64,000 nucleotides of DNA from Oscheius tipulae (Eukaryota > Nematoda > Chromadorea > Rhabditida > Rhabditidae), in contig JASJZH010000004.1 in NCBI GenBank assembly GCA_037178975.1, positions 8,742,001 through 8,806,000 of the forward strand. The letters are read 5' to 3'. The position numbers and the translations under genes are program-made. This document shows, piece by piece, positions 10,020 through 21,030 of this stretch (positions are counted from its first letter, which is position 1; every line of letters starts with the position of its first letter). The notes beneath the pieces are model-generated. The model searched no databases and had not been told where the DNA came from. It saw only the letters and a list, made by a program, of their open reading frames with translations.

Positions 10020-12480
10020 TTCTCCACTATGTAGAACCAGCTAACGCTGTGATTTCATCCGACTACCTGCACTTTTGTCCTCCGGGTCTTCTTTTTCCGT
10101 CCCTCGGATACCACTCTGTGATCTTCTTTGCACATCTGCTCGGTTCCATGTTTGTAATCCTTTCAGTCCAGCTGAGTTTCTCATTAACCGCCGTCGAGTC
10201 GTTCCGTACGGTCGCATAGCAGCTTTCTATTTTCGTTGAACTTCCAGTAACCCAACCCAATCCGTCGTTTCACCTCTGCATTATCGGCAATTGGTATGGA
10301 AATCTTCGAACCCAGAAAGGTGAAGGTATCCACAAACTTGACATTCTTTCTGGAGACTGAAATTGGTTTCCGTCCTTTGGTGGATGACATTGCGACCGTT
10401 TCCTCATAATTGATCTTTAGGCCCACTTTACCCAGACTATCCGCCGGTTTGATCAACATTCTTTCCGATTCGGGACGACTTTTGGCAAAGATCACGATGT
10501 CGTCGGTGTAGGCAAGAAGAGGTAGTTGCTCGCCGTTGATTTTCAGCCCATCTTGGTCTCAATCGATATTATTGACAGCGTAAGCCAAGACGGACTTGAA
10601 GAGTTGAGAGCTCATCCCGTCTCCCTGTCTGACTCCGCGTCTAATAGGAACGTGTATTTTTGATCCATTGACTGGAATGTTGGTAGACGAGGCCTCATAG
10701 AGTCGTTGGAGAAGTAGTACCAGCTGTCTCGGGACACCTCTATCGATAAGCGAGTTCCATGTCTTGATCTAGTCTACCGTGTCGAAGGCTTTGCGACTGT
10801 CGATGAAGCACAAGTGGAGACGAACTTGGTACTCGGAGCATTTTTCAATAATCTGTTTGACGCAGTGTGTATTGTCTGCTACTGAGTAGCCCTTCTTGAA
10901 TCCCGTTTGCCACTCGTCCTCTGTTTCCATTAGATAGTGTGACATTTGGTAGAGCATCGTTCTTGTCATAACTTTCCACGAGCACTGAAGGAGAGAGATC
11001 GGCCGGAAGTTCGAAGGGTTATTCGGGTCTCCTGACTTGTATAACAGTTTGACCACCCCTTCTGTCAATTCGGGCGGTATGTCGTCTCGTCTGAGCAGAA
11101 AGCTCATCATATTTGTAAGAAGAGGGACGGCTTGACTTCTGGTACATCAGCATCGATGTTATTGAGCCGTATCCGGGACTCCCGTTTCCTTTCATCAGTC
11201 GGATTGTTTTATCAACTTCTTCCGGTAGAATGAAAGGGATCGCCTCATCGCTTCCGTGTTGGTATATCATTCTGAACCATCATCTTCCTCGACGTGATCT
11301 AGCTCTTTCGTTTAGCCTTCTTTACTAATCTTCTGGATATCACAGCGTTGCGAAGGAGACTATCCTATTTTTTCTTTCCTCCAGATCGTCTCGAAAGCTC
11401 CTTCTAGCCATTGCTTTCAGAAGTGTGATGTTCAGCCGGCCGGTTACAGTAGCATCTTTCGAAGCCTCATACCTTCGTCTAAGGAGATCCTTAGTTCTAG
11501 CGGAGACTCTTGGTAAAATCGGCAAGATTGATGTAGAAGCCTCGACAGCGTTTTTGATAACTGTCTGGTGAATTGGGAAGCCCCTGTCTTTTCTGCTCAC
11601 ATCTCCTTTTGAATGTTTCGACATTGAGCTCTTCTCGAGGCATCTTCCGCTTTTGGTGGAGCTTTCTCTTCATTTCCATTGTAATCTTCATACGCATCAT
11701 ACGATGAATCTACATTGAATCGTCTCATAACCGCCACGTTTTCGACAGACGTCGAGTATGGAGCCGCAATATGGTCAATCTGGTGGAAGCTCTTCTTATC
11801 GGGCGTGTGCCACGTCCATAGTAGCTCATCCGGTTTTGGGAAGAACGAAGATCAGATACGGAGAGAATGTTGTCTGCATAGTTCGACCAGCTGTCTCCCC
11901 TTTGTGTTCCTTCTCCAACTGTACTATGTCCGACTATATTCGCATTAATGCTTAGTCCCTCTGTATTTGGCAATTGAAGTCGCCTGCCAGGATGGTATTG
12001 TGGTTTTTGGGGCATCTCCTAATTACTTCATTTACGATATCCAGAAATTCTTCGTACTCGGCGTCGCCATATAAGGAGGTAGGCGCTTAGGCTAGGACCA
12101 AATAAAGACGTTTTGATGGAAGCTGTAGAGTTGCAAGTCGGGGGGAGATTGGCCGGAACACGGCTTCCTTTGACAGTTCTTTCCTAATGATAAAAGAGAC
12201 TTCGTGTTGACTAATATTGTTGTAGCCGTTATGGTATAACAGCATATTCATCGGGTAGAGGCAGACATCCGGACCCTCGTACCCTTGTTTCCGAAAGACA
12301 AATGACATCCCATCGGATTTCCTTCCGCGTATTGTTCATTTCCAGTAGTGGAGATTGACCGGCGAGCGTTCTGACGTTCATGTGGCATATGAAGAAGAAA
12401 GATCTGTTTCCTTTTCTCAGCGATGGAGCAGAATCTCTCGTATAGACTCCAATTAGACAGCAACGTCGTTGTGGCTCATT
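10020..12480 (-). mobile_element. Degenerate non-LTR retrotransposon (RTE/jockey-like)
   Basis: Minus-strand pieces in several frames give endonuclease then reverse transcriptase. The N-terminal part holds HMNVRTLAG and DVICLSETRVRG, typical of an apurinic-type endonuclease. Downstream come the RT blocks NFRPISLLQCSWKV, the catalytic FIDSRKAFDTVD (about 10770-10810), a GVRQGDGMS block, and YTDDIVIFAK carrying the YxDD core (about 10485-10515), followed by GLKINYEETVAMS and FLGSKIS. Frameshifts and stops between blocks mean it cannot encode an intact enzyme. Exact ends, target-site duplication and 3' tail are not visible, so the coordinates are approximate. Confidence 0.8.
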
Positions 12481-12511
12481 GCCCTACCAAAAACTCAATT
12501 AACTCTTTCAG

Positions 12512-12557
12512 CTCCGAGAATCCTGTCTCCTTCATTTCTCCGTCGAAACTCCAGAAG
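12512..12557 (+). other. Possible 46-bp exon upstream of the acidic protein
   Basis: Flanked by CTTTCAG and GTAACA. In frame it reads LRESCLLHFSVETPE and joins through a short intron to the ATG-containing exon at 12598. It may be coding or 5' UTR. Confidence 0.3.
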
Positions 12558-12599
12558 GTAACAATCACATAACTTTTGTTCATTCTTCATTTTCCAGTT

Positions 12600-13184
12600 A
12601 TGGAAAGGAGGAAAGCTCGCCTAAATGCACTGCACATGAGAACCAAAGCATTGAGAGAAATACAGAAGGAGCCTAGCGATGCTTGGCTGAAACGGAAGCG
12701 GGAACGAGATGAGAAGAGGAAACAGAGACGAGCTAGTGGATCTAGTTCTGAGGATGCTTGGAGGAAGGCTGGTCCGTCGATTCGAGCCGTCGAAAGTACC
12801 ATCCATAATTCGGTTCCCAAGAACCATACGAAAGCGGAGGACGAACATGTGGACGTTCATGAGGAGGAAGATGAGCATATCGACGTGGAGGAACATGTAT
12901 TTGATGAGGAACCAGAAGTGGAGATGTACTACGACGATTCAGGATCAATTTTGGATGTCGAACATGAGGAAGAGGTTATAGCCGAAGACGAACCTCAGTC
13001 CTATAGACGATCAGTCGTCGATGAGCATGACGTGGAGCAACCGCTCGCCAGACTGGCTGCAACATCGAACCGAATGGCCCCACATCGTCAGTACTACATC
13101 AGTCAAGCCCAGCAGCAGCGACGGACCACTTCTTATCGTTATCAAACGGAGAAGAGGATTGTCTATGTTCAGAAGCCAATGTAA
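12600..13184 (+). CDS. Acidic, low-complexity protein with basic N-terminus
   Basis: A 194-residue frame from MERRKARLNALHMRTK; the ATG sits just after TTTTCCAG, so the transcript could be trans-spliced here or continue from the exon at 12512-12557. Residues 1-50 are strongly basic with a nuclear-signal-like KRKRERDEKRKQRR. Residues 80-150 are very acidic with His-Val-Asp/Glu repeats (EHVDVHEEEDEHIDVEEH). The C-terminal part is Gln/Arg/Tyr-rich. No known domain is seen. It could be the far end of the THAP gene at 9500, which would place the retroelement in that gene's intron, but the splice phases do not match without another exon. Confidence 0.5.
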   Translation: MERRKARLNALHMRTKALREIQKEPSDAWLKRKRERDEKRKQRRASGSSSEDAWRKAGPSIRAVESTIHNSVPKNHTKAEDEHVDVHEEEDEHIDVEEHVFDEEPEVEMYYDDSGSILDVEHEEEVIAEDEPQSYRRSVVDEHDVEQPLARLAATSNRMAPHRQYYISQAQQQRRTTSYRYQTEKRIVYVQKPM

Positions 13185-13318
13185 TGAATTTGATACCTTG
13201 TTTCTCGAAAACACTGGTATTGTGAGTGTTTTCTGGATTTCTATAGACAGTTTCTTATATGCTAGTCACCAAATTATGCCTTCTCATTCCATGCTATCAT
13301 GCGGATCTCTTCAAATTT

Positions 13319-13369
13319 AGGTCTGACTACAAGAAAGCCTTCAAGAGCTTGTGTGACAGTAGAAAGTAG
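13319..13369 (+). pseudogene. Orphan Srsx tail exon
   Basis: After a TTTAG acceptor the sequence reads SDYKKAFKSLCDSRK then stop, almost the same as the tail SDYKLAFKNLF of the Srsx gene at 7804-9077. No convincing upstream receptor exons exist on this strand, so it looks like a leftover fragment facing the dead Srsx copy. Confidence 0.55.
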
Positions 13370-13496
13370 AGTTACGCCCGCTACCTCAGGTTAACCTACC
13401 CAAAATACTTGTAGACAGTTGGCAGCAATGGAAGTGTTGATACTGAGTCCGGCGTAGGCTGAATATCCTACTCGGAGGTTCACTGAAAAGGCAATT

Positions 13497-14330
13497 TCAG
13501 AACAGTGAGGCTAGGAACTTGATAGATCTGTCTGCTTGTAGATGATGCCAGCTACTACCATTCAAATGAACCAGCCGAAGAATGTTAAGAAGAGAATGAT
13601 GGTGAGAGGTTTCAAAGTACTCTTGATGTATTGAACGACATCTGAAAGTGACGGTTTTGAGTGAACTTTGCAAAATAGATAGCCCAATCAGTTTTGGACT
13701 GTTGGAGTCCCAACAAAAATTACCGTAGACTCTTTGATTCAGCGATTCGACATTACTCAAGGTGAAAGCTCTGGTGGGTGCATTACATCCGCGTTTAACT
13801 GAACAGACTCACGAGCTTTCTTCCAAACAATGACCCAGATAGCAATGTAGATGATCACTGCGAACCCTGTCAGTCCTGCAGTTGTTAGAGCCTAAAGATC
13901 TTGTGCCTCTCCAGCGAAGAATGCTGCAATCAGACACAGGGTGTCTTTCTCTGGATCCAATTCCATTTCCCTATGTGAAGCCACTGCCAACAAGCCGGAA
14001 TACATGCAAGAACGACGTTGGAAGCCAACAAATACCACAGTTTCCCGATCTTTGATCTCGAGACCTTCTTATAGCCGCAAATCGACCAATAATACAGGAG
14101 CTGAAGTACAAACAGTCCAGCAGTTGTTAGAGTCCTAAACAAAACAGGAAATGCGACACAATAGAAGCGATCTAATCCGAGACAGATGTTGACTCACAAA
14201 TGTTATTCTACTGAAGATGACGAAAGTGTAAGGAATCTGGCCGAGTTGGTGCCCGAAGTCACCAACGGCTAGAAGAGAAATGAGGATGTTGCAGGGGTTG
14301 TGGAGGTATCTGAACCGCTTTTTAAGGAGA
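13497..14330 (-). pseudogene. Broken Srsx chemoreceptor copy
   Basis: Recognisable blocks match the intact paralogue at 7804-9077: YLHNPCNILISLLAVGDFGH with HQLGQIPYTF, GLDRFYCVAFPVLF, a helix-4 region, CLIAAFFAGEAQDL and STLKPLTIILFLTFFGWFI. Lesions: the TM1 exon is missing at the 5' end; the start of TM3 is lost between ITF and the DRF motif with a frame change; an in-frame TAG at 13892-13894 replaces the Trp of AEQLW; a TGA at 13562-13564 follows GWFI. Three independent lesions make a sequencing-error explanation unlikely. Confidence 0.8.
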
Positions 14331-14616
14331 CTGTCTAAAAAAAATGCTGAACAGTACACTTGAACTTTATTTCGAACCTTCTTATAAGATGGCACGACAT
14401 TTGGAAATGTTTTCGGTTTCCGTGAGACTTGTCATTCCTTGCATAGTCTATCTGGGATCCTTGGAAACTGCTATCATATTTTCCAGAATCAGACATGGGA
14501 AACACTGGACAAAAAAGTCAGTCGGAGTCTGACTCACATTCGTGTCGCTGATCAAAACCTGGCGCTGAACATTCTGATCCCACAATCAAAATAAGCGCAT
14601 TGTCGTTGGTCTAGTC

Positions 14617-14625
14617 TACATATAA
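14617..14625 (+). promoter_or_regulatory. TATA box of the secreted Gly/Gln protein gene
   Basis: ATATAAA in acatataaaccca lies about 45 bases upstream of the ATG at 14665, with no splice acceptor between, implying a directly initiated single-exon transcript. Confidence 0.5.
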
Positions 14626-14664
14626 ACCCAGGGTCAGAAGGGAGTAGACAGATCCATTCTCAAC

Positions 14665-15036
14665 ATGAACTTCTTCCTTATTGCTCCTTTGGCTCTTCTG
14701 ACTATTGCTATTGCTCAACCTGTCAGCCAAACTGGTCGTCCTGAAACTGGAGGACAAGAACAACATGGGCTGTCTAGAGCCAATGGACAACAGTCTGGTC
14801 AGCAAGAATCATTCACTGGACAATCTGGACAGAAGTCTGATCAAGAAGGAGCTTCATCTGGACAGACTGGAGAGAAGACGGGTCAGCAAGGCTCTGGACA
14901 GTCCTTCAATGGTCAAATGGGACAAGGACAACCGGGACAGCAAGGCTTAACCTCTGGCCAATCGGGTCAACAGAACTCTGGGCAATTTGGACAGCAGGGT
15001 CAGAACAACGGAAACAAGAAAGTTGGTCAACAGTAA
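14665..15036 (+). CDS. Secreted Gly/Gln/Ser-rich repeat protein
   Basis: Single-exon gene of 123 residues. MNFFLIAPLALLTIAIAQP is a clear signal peptide. The mature part is low complexity with irregular repeats such as SGQQESFTGQSGQKS, GQTGEKTGQQGSG and GQFGQQGQNNG, with no Cys or aromatic core and a basic end KKVGQQ. The TATA box upstream and AATAAA soon after the stop (near 15043) support a real, probably strongly expressed gene. Such proteins form extracellular coats, gels or fibres, but no function can be assigned. Family not recognised. Confidence 0.7.
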   Translation: MNFFLIAPLALLTIAIAQPVSQTGRPETGGQEQHGLSRANGQQSGQQESFTGQSGQKSDQEGASSGQTGEKTGQQGSGQSFNGQMGQGQPGQQGLTSGQSGQQNSGQFGQQGQNNGNKKVGQQ

Positions 15037-15049
15037 TCAAACAAAATAA

Positions 15050-15541
15050 AGCGTAATGTAAGTCTTATTCGAACTCATATAGCAGACATTATCGGTGCCA
15101 GTACATAGATTTCCGTTGTTTCACATTCCAAAGCTCGAGGACACAACGACGGCGTGTCTGTCTAACTGTCGAGTTGGTAACATGGGAAATTTGAAGGCTC
15201 CTCATTTACCTCTTCTACCAACTCACTTGAACTTTATAGTGGCCAAAATAAGCGAGCAGTGACCATAGAATCCGATAGTCGCAATAGAGATCTAGATGAT
15301 AGCTGGCATGCTCGATGAATTCAGCAGTCTGTTTGGTGAAGTTGTTCATCTAGCACCAAACATGACTGTCAGGTTCTCTCTCTTAAGTATTAGGCTCGCT
15401 GATGCATAGTTCAGAAGATTAGCATTTCACTGTTTTGAGAAAAAAGATGTCTCTTCCATGGTCACAGAGTCTGGAACAGGACAACCTACACAAACTACGC
15501 AAACTTTTAATGTGGCATGTATGTACAAAAACTAGAGTCGA
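15050..15541. other. Intergenic between convergent genes
   Basis: Nothing recognisable. It contains gtctaactgtcgagt near 15163, the reverse complement of a short phrase also found at 8290 and 9890, perhaps the edge of a small dispersed repeat. Confidence 0.3.
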
Positions 15542-18500
15542 TCAACACGTCGGGTATTTTTTCAATCCTCCGAACGCCTCGACCATACTTGTGATGGCTG
15601 GTGTGAAGCCCACTCCGGCCATGATTCCTCCAACCAGACACAGAGCAGCGATCTGACCGGCAACTTTTTGGAGATGGGGAGGGGCGGATCTAAAACAGAA
15701 ACTTTGCCATCGGGCAATCACTAAACCAACCCAGACGCATACATCATTCCCATTGAGCTGAAGTATCCGGAGCTGAAAGATAGGACAGTGTTTCCGAAGA
15801 TCCACCAGTAGGGGCTTGAGAACAGGACGTACATAGTCCGATCACTGTCGTAAGGACAAAGCATGAAGAAGGGGATGAAAAGGAGACGGAGGAAGACGGG
15901 TATGAAGACGAGCTCCTTGGGCTGAAAACAGGGTAACTTATGACTTGAAAACACCTTTATCCATGATTTACAGACAGTAAGTCTTAGTATTCTGTTGATC
16001 CGACTCGCTAGTTACATGACAAGCACGCAATTGGACAACTCTAATTGACTACCTGGTCTTTTGAAACATTGGTTTTGGCAGACTCTTTTGGCAATGAGTC
16101 AGGTGTGGTCCTATCCTAGAGACCGAAAGAATCCAAGATTATCAAATCCCAGGTGACTAAATGTAAAGTAAGACGACTTTAAGAAAATGCTTCTCTGTTA
16201 ATGTAAAATGACACGCTGTCACACGCGATCCAAATGTGGCCATTTCAAAAAAGTGGTGACCTATTGATGTTTCGGAACATACTGTTTTTGTAACCGTATT
16301 TAAGAGAAATTCGAGTTAAAAAGGTTGGTAACGATTTATCCCTGTTGCCTTTAGGGTAGATGGTTTAAAACGACAACCTGCCAATAAAAACCTACATAGA
16401 ATCGCTTAAGACAGGCTCACTTTTGATCTGACTTTGAAGAGAACTAAATACTTACGAATTGCACAAATCCAGCTGCGAAATTACCAAGAGCTGCCATCAG
16501 GTTGAAGTTCAAAAATACGGTTATATCTTGGTAAATACTTCCTAAACGATCGGGACTTTCACTTTTCAAAAAGTTTCTCTTACCAAAAGAAGTGGTTATT
16601 GGATATTCACACGGAACGGGCATTCCTACTAATACTGTCGGGAAGATGGCCAAACTGACAAAGAAGGTCAGGAAGACGTTCAGGAATTGGAGCCAGCACT
16701 GGAAGTCTCACTATAACCCTTCAAGGGGACACTAACAATTTTAATGGTTGCCCAATACTGGTTGACTAGAATATCCCAGACGTCTCGGAAGCTGCTCAGA
16801 CGAACAGTATTCTCGGCTTTTCTCCTCTCCTCTCCAAGAGAAGTATAATACTTGTAGAGATCGAAACGTTGTACGAAAACGATGGAGATCAGGCATCCAA
16901 CAATGACTACCAGAGAGATGGAAAAGTAGAGAATGGCGACGGTTTCGGTATTGCGGCGGAAGGCTGGAATAGGAAATTATCTAAGCTGGTCAAAGCAACT
17001 AACCCAGAGTAGTGATGATAGCCAGGACACTAGTGAAAGTTCCACAGATGTTGTTTCCAAAAACCAGAGCATTGATGAATCTTCCTGGAAAGTCAGCCGC
17101 AAGACCGAACATCGAGTTCTGGTATAGACCATTGGAGGCGTTCATGACCATCACAATGATGAGCGAGACGATGTAGAACCAGTGCTCAGCTGAAATTTGG
17201 AGAGTCTGAGATAAGAGGTTAACTACCTCCAGAGCTGGGCTGCTGGACAATGACCAGAACCAGGATGACACCGATGAGAAGAATGTTCAGAACGAGAGCA
17301 GCCATGATTCTCCAGACGATGGGTCCTCTGTGAACAACATTTTTTTTTTAAACCAGACTCAATAGTTAGACAGCGTTCTTCTCTCCCAGCTTACCTGATA
17401 ACTTGAGATACACTGACGACGGACATGAGGAAGTTTGGGATTTGCGATGTGATCCCCAAGGCGCTCATGAAACTCTTTCCATAGTGATCCTCAGTTCCAT
17501 TGTTTTGTGAAAACCAAAAGTTAAGGTAGTACTGAAAGTATTTACATTGTTTCAACTTGATCTTTAGGCGTTCCCAACCCAGCCAGACTATCTGTCATCA
17601 TTTTCCTTGATGATATTTCGATGACAATCCGGATTTTCCACAGCTTAGCTGCTCTCTATCTTTTTTGTGAGACGTCCGAGCCGCCGCCACGTGGGTGCAC
17701 ACGTCCTGATAGTGAGGAAGGATTCATTTCTATCAAAAAACCGAAGTGATAAGGGTTAGTTGGTGGCAATGTTTTCACTTCTTTTGAGGCCATAAAGTGT
17801 TTCTTTCATTTGTTTGCTACTGGATTGTTTGATCGGTTTGAGTAGACCGAAAAGTGTTATTATTTTTTTGGTCGACTAACATATGGAACAAAGGAACGCC
17901 TCGAGGAGACCTGATAATAGGATTATCGTTTTTTAAGTTCAAAAGATAGAAACGTGATGTTCTGTGACCACAGCCTTAGTAAGTCGCTGCTCATTCGCTA
18001 CTGCTGAAGTAGTTGTGTCTATAGACCAGAAGTTACCCAGAGAGTACACAACTAAAAGAGATTTTTTGACATCTGATTAAGCTCGAGATCATTATGTGCG
18101 CCTGATAATAAGATCCTATCTTTACAATTTGCAAAAGACGTCTGTTATACAATCTGGGATAACACTTGACAAATGTGTGGACTTTTTTGTCAAGTAACGT
18201 CTCAGATTAGAGTTGTCCAGACGAGTCAGAAGAGAGGCACATAGTTCCAAAGAGTACTGGGTCACATAGGCTTTATATTCAGTACAAATTCTAGCGGCCA
18301 AGTAAGTTTCTAATTTTAAAAGGGAGACAGTGTTTATCTACAACGCAGAAAATGATATATGGAAGATCTCTCGTTACTTCCCTATCAATAAGAGAAATTA
18401 GGCGGAAGGAAACTCAGTGGTAGTTCCGACTAGTTATGACAGTCTCTAGTTCAATACTACCCTCAAAGCTGTTAAATAACGTACATTAGGGGCAATAGTG

Positions 18501-18746
18501 ATGAACATATTCCACGGTAACAAAACTCCAATTCCGTTTAGTAAAATTATCATGTAGACAATTCCAAACTGAAATATTTCCTTTCCCTGATCCAATAAAT
18601 TCCAGTACCTTGTCCTTCGGAGGAGGACTAACATCCTTAGGTTCAGCTATCGCTCCATCGTGATCATATAGTGTAGTATCATGGATACCCTCATAAGATT
18701 TTTCCGCGATGACTATCGGTTTGAAGTCATCGTCCTCCCAGCTCAT
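15542..18746 (-). CDS. ent: Equilibrative nucleoside transporter (SLC29/ENT family)
   Basis: About ten exons. The N-terminus MSWEDDDFKPIVIAEKSYEG is cytosolic and acidic. Exon 2 has the ENT signature NGIGVLLPWNMFITIAPN. Then follow YYLNFWFSQNNGTEDHYG, SQIPNFLMSVVS, VWRIMAALVLNILLIG, ASNGLYQNSMFGLAADFP (helix 5-6 region), FGNNICGTFTSVLAII, a long cytosolic loop ending VRLSSFRDVWDILVNQYW, FLTFFVSLAIFPTVLVG, RLLFIPFFMLCPYDSD, FSSGYFSSMGMMYAS, and a last exon PHLQKVAGQIAALCLVGG with IMAGVGFTPA. It carries nucleosides down their gradient across the plasma or organelle membrane. The ATG sits just after an AACTTCCAG site, consistent with trans-splicing. No lesions noticed; one junction near 16735 is not fully clear. 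Confidence 0.88.
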
Positions 18747-18749
18747 TTT

Positions 18750-19794
18750 ACCTGGAAGTTAAAAGAGGGTCCAGAGAGAAGAGAGAAAAAAAAATGTAAG
18801 TTCGTTGATCTGAACAAAGAAGAGGAATTACACTGATAGGTGGCAGTCTCTGGGGGTGAAAAGAGGCTTAAAGACGCAACATGCGACGGATTGTCGACAC
18901 CTTAAGGGCAGTCGTCTTCTTTTTCGAGTCCGATTGTTCTTGGGCCATTTTATCTCAACCTTGTGGGGGGGAGCTGAAACGATAAGAACTCTGCGTGGTG
19001 CAGGCGCGTAGAAGTCCAACCAAGCAGGCCAGGCTCTGCTCTCATTGTCAGCATTTCGTAGCTGGACAAAGTAGAAAGGAGACCAATTTGGTTGCAAATC
19101 AAAGGGTGAAGGTTCAGATGGGATCGTGACGAAGTTTGAAAGATAAACGATCGAAGGGTTTTGGTAGGATCTCCCAACTCCTGACAACAGCATAACGTAA
19201 GATGTGTACCATCCAGGACCCTGCATACTCATTGACAGACAAACGACTCTGAGTGGACACTTGATTCGAAACGTACTGCTTCCTTTCAGCTGCGGCGCTC
19301 ACGAAGTCTGTCAAGGTGTCGACAATCTCAGTATAAATTGTGTACCAGTGCCTGGTATGTTTGTTCATAGATGAATCATAGAATCTAAGTAACCTTTTTT
19401 GCTTTAAATGGAACACTTTCCTTACTGTTAATGTCACAATCAGGTCCTTTTACGAGGGAGAAACGTCCGAGAGCAGTCCTGTTGTCCCTTTTGCACCTAC
19501 TTGCTGTCGTGGATTCAGTTAGTAAACTTCCGATTACCCAGCCATGCAAATCTGTAGCTAACAATAAACTCCTTTGTTCTAACATCATAAGTAGTTCAGT
19601 ATAAAAACAGTAGCAAAAGAGTACGGGAAATGGAGTTGAAGGGATGTCAAAAGCTTCTGCCGGGAGAATCCTCTCCTGGTCATGACAATGATCTCCGTCG
19701 TGCTAGGCGTCTCACTCGGATTCGGTCTCCGTCCCCTAAACTTGTCACCCAAAACACTCACACTGATCAACTTTCCGGGAGAGAGCAATGTCTT
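18750..19794. other. No clear gene upstream of the transporter
   Basis: Several overlapping minus-strand frames are open (for example around 18830-19230 and 19385-19590) but none shows a recognisable domain, and they run into the GT14-like remnant beyond. They may be its diverged 3' exons. I would not annotate proteins here. Confidence 0.3.
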
Positions 19795-20100
19795 GAAAGT
19801 AACCCGCCGAGTTGAAGGCATACTCCTTTTCAAGCACGAAAATGTTCTCAAAGCAGTTCTCCAAACTTCTCATATCCTGTTTGAATATTTCATTGCTCTT
19901 CTGGTCAACAGCGTAGCAATAAACATTGTAAGGAGTGTAGGAGGTGGCCAGATGGAACTCCTGGATGTAGTAGTCCTAGGAATTTGATATTGGAGTGTTT
20001 TGAAAAAGGCACGAACATTTTCAGTAGGCGGACTATAAATGTTTCGAGCCAAGGCGTAGGAATGGTCGAGTTGGTTGTGTGCGCCGTCTCCCAAGATCCT
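19795..20100 (-). pseudogene. GT14 (core-2/I-branching type) glycosyltransferase remnant
   Basis: Minus-strand exon starting at 19975 after CCTAG reads DYYIQEFHLATSYTPYNVYC, YAVDQKSNEIFKQDMRSLEN and then CFENIFVLEKEYAFNSAGYF. Upstream, another block reads SYALARNIY. These match the nematode-expanded Branch family (ARxxYKDYxxLExxLAxSYAPQN, CYAxD, CFPNV, EKEY, SAGH). The junction between NIY and DYY has no proper splice site in the right phase, and the expected continuation (WKYLMLLQNHD-like) is absent, so this is probably a broken copy. An intact enzyme would be Golgi-resident and transfer a sugar to O-glycans. Confidence 0.6.
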
Positions 20101-20129
20101 TCGACGGATTCCTTCACATTTGATTGAAT

Positions 20130-21030
20130 TGTGTTTTGTGGGGGGAGAAATAGGGGAATACTTTACCCCACATTTCTGGTATTGATCAGTTTACCCCCGC
20201 GGGGTAAAGCGGCAGTAAAGTGACTACAAACCCTCTAGCATCAAGCAGTGGCTTATTGTATTGCCACAATAATGTGAACATTATGCAGAAACAGAGGCTG
20301 AGAGACAATAGCAGAGAGACAGAGACAGCAAGAGAGGGACAGAGCACAAATGACTCAGGAACATCAACAAAGTCAACACAAACTAGCGCAGAGCTAGAAC
20401 TACGTGAACAGTATAAAAAACGGCGTCCAGAGCTTTTATACCTGTAGCTTCAAACGTAACAGAACATTTTCAGCCCGTGGCGGACTCACAAGTAGCTGTC
20501 ATATTGTAGGCTCTTTTCCGAATACAAAACGCGGATTTCTGCAAAAGGTTTCTAGAACCTTTGGCATTTTTCCTTGTCTTCAATTTTTGCTTTGAATCGC
20601 TTCCGTGGATGCTCTGTGCTACTGATATTTTGAAGTTTCTAGTTTCAGTCGACTTTATTACTGTTTCTAGCACCATGTCTCACTGTCCATGTCGCCCTGA
20701 CCCTGTCTCAGTTCCTCTATTTCTGCCCCTGTCCATGCCCTTGTTCGCTAGAGTTCCCCGGCATCATCGACAACCTAACTGTACATAAATATACGGGTGC
20801 CCATATTGAATTAGAGAGGTAAGTCAAAAAATCTCAAAACTAGAGAGTAGGGTATTGCTTTCCATTCAAAACCGGAAGATAGGACTATTAACCCAGTAAA
20901 TACTATTGTGGTAATATGACAAACCATTGTTTTTTTTTTCAAGATGTTTTGTAAGTCACTTTACCCCAGCGGAGGAAAGTGACCAAATCCAGGAACGCGG
21001 GGTAAAGCCAACACCCACATTTAGGGTCAT
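20130..21030. mobile_element. Possible inverted-repeat element (MITE-like)
   Basis: Near 20155-20228, read on the minus strand, and near 20943-21015, read on the plus strand, the sequence begins tttgta(a)gtcactttac and contains gcggggtaaa-type blocks, so the two ends are outward-facing inverted repeats about 70 bases long and imperfect. The interior (about 720 bases) is partly purine-rich and has no transposase. The phrase ccgcggggtaaagc recurs in both arms. Boundaries and a target duplication were not defined. Confidence 0.4.

Noticed and set aside
14344-14532. + strand frame with a helix-like stretch (VRLVIPCIVYLGSLETAIIF) as a receptor first exon
   Set aside because: No following receptor exons on that strand, and it overlaps the upstream end of the minus-strand Srsx pseudogene.
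19682-19987. Hydrophobic 101-codon + strand frame
   Set aside because: It lies antisense to the GT14-like exon, whose match is much stronger; the hydrophobicity is a shadow.
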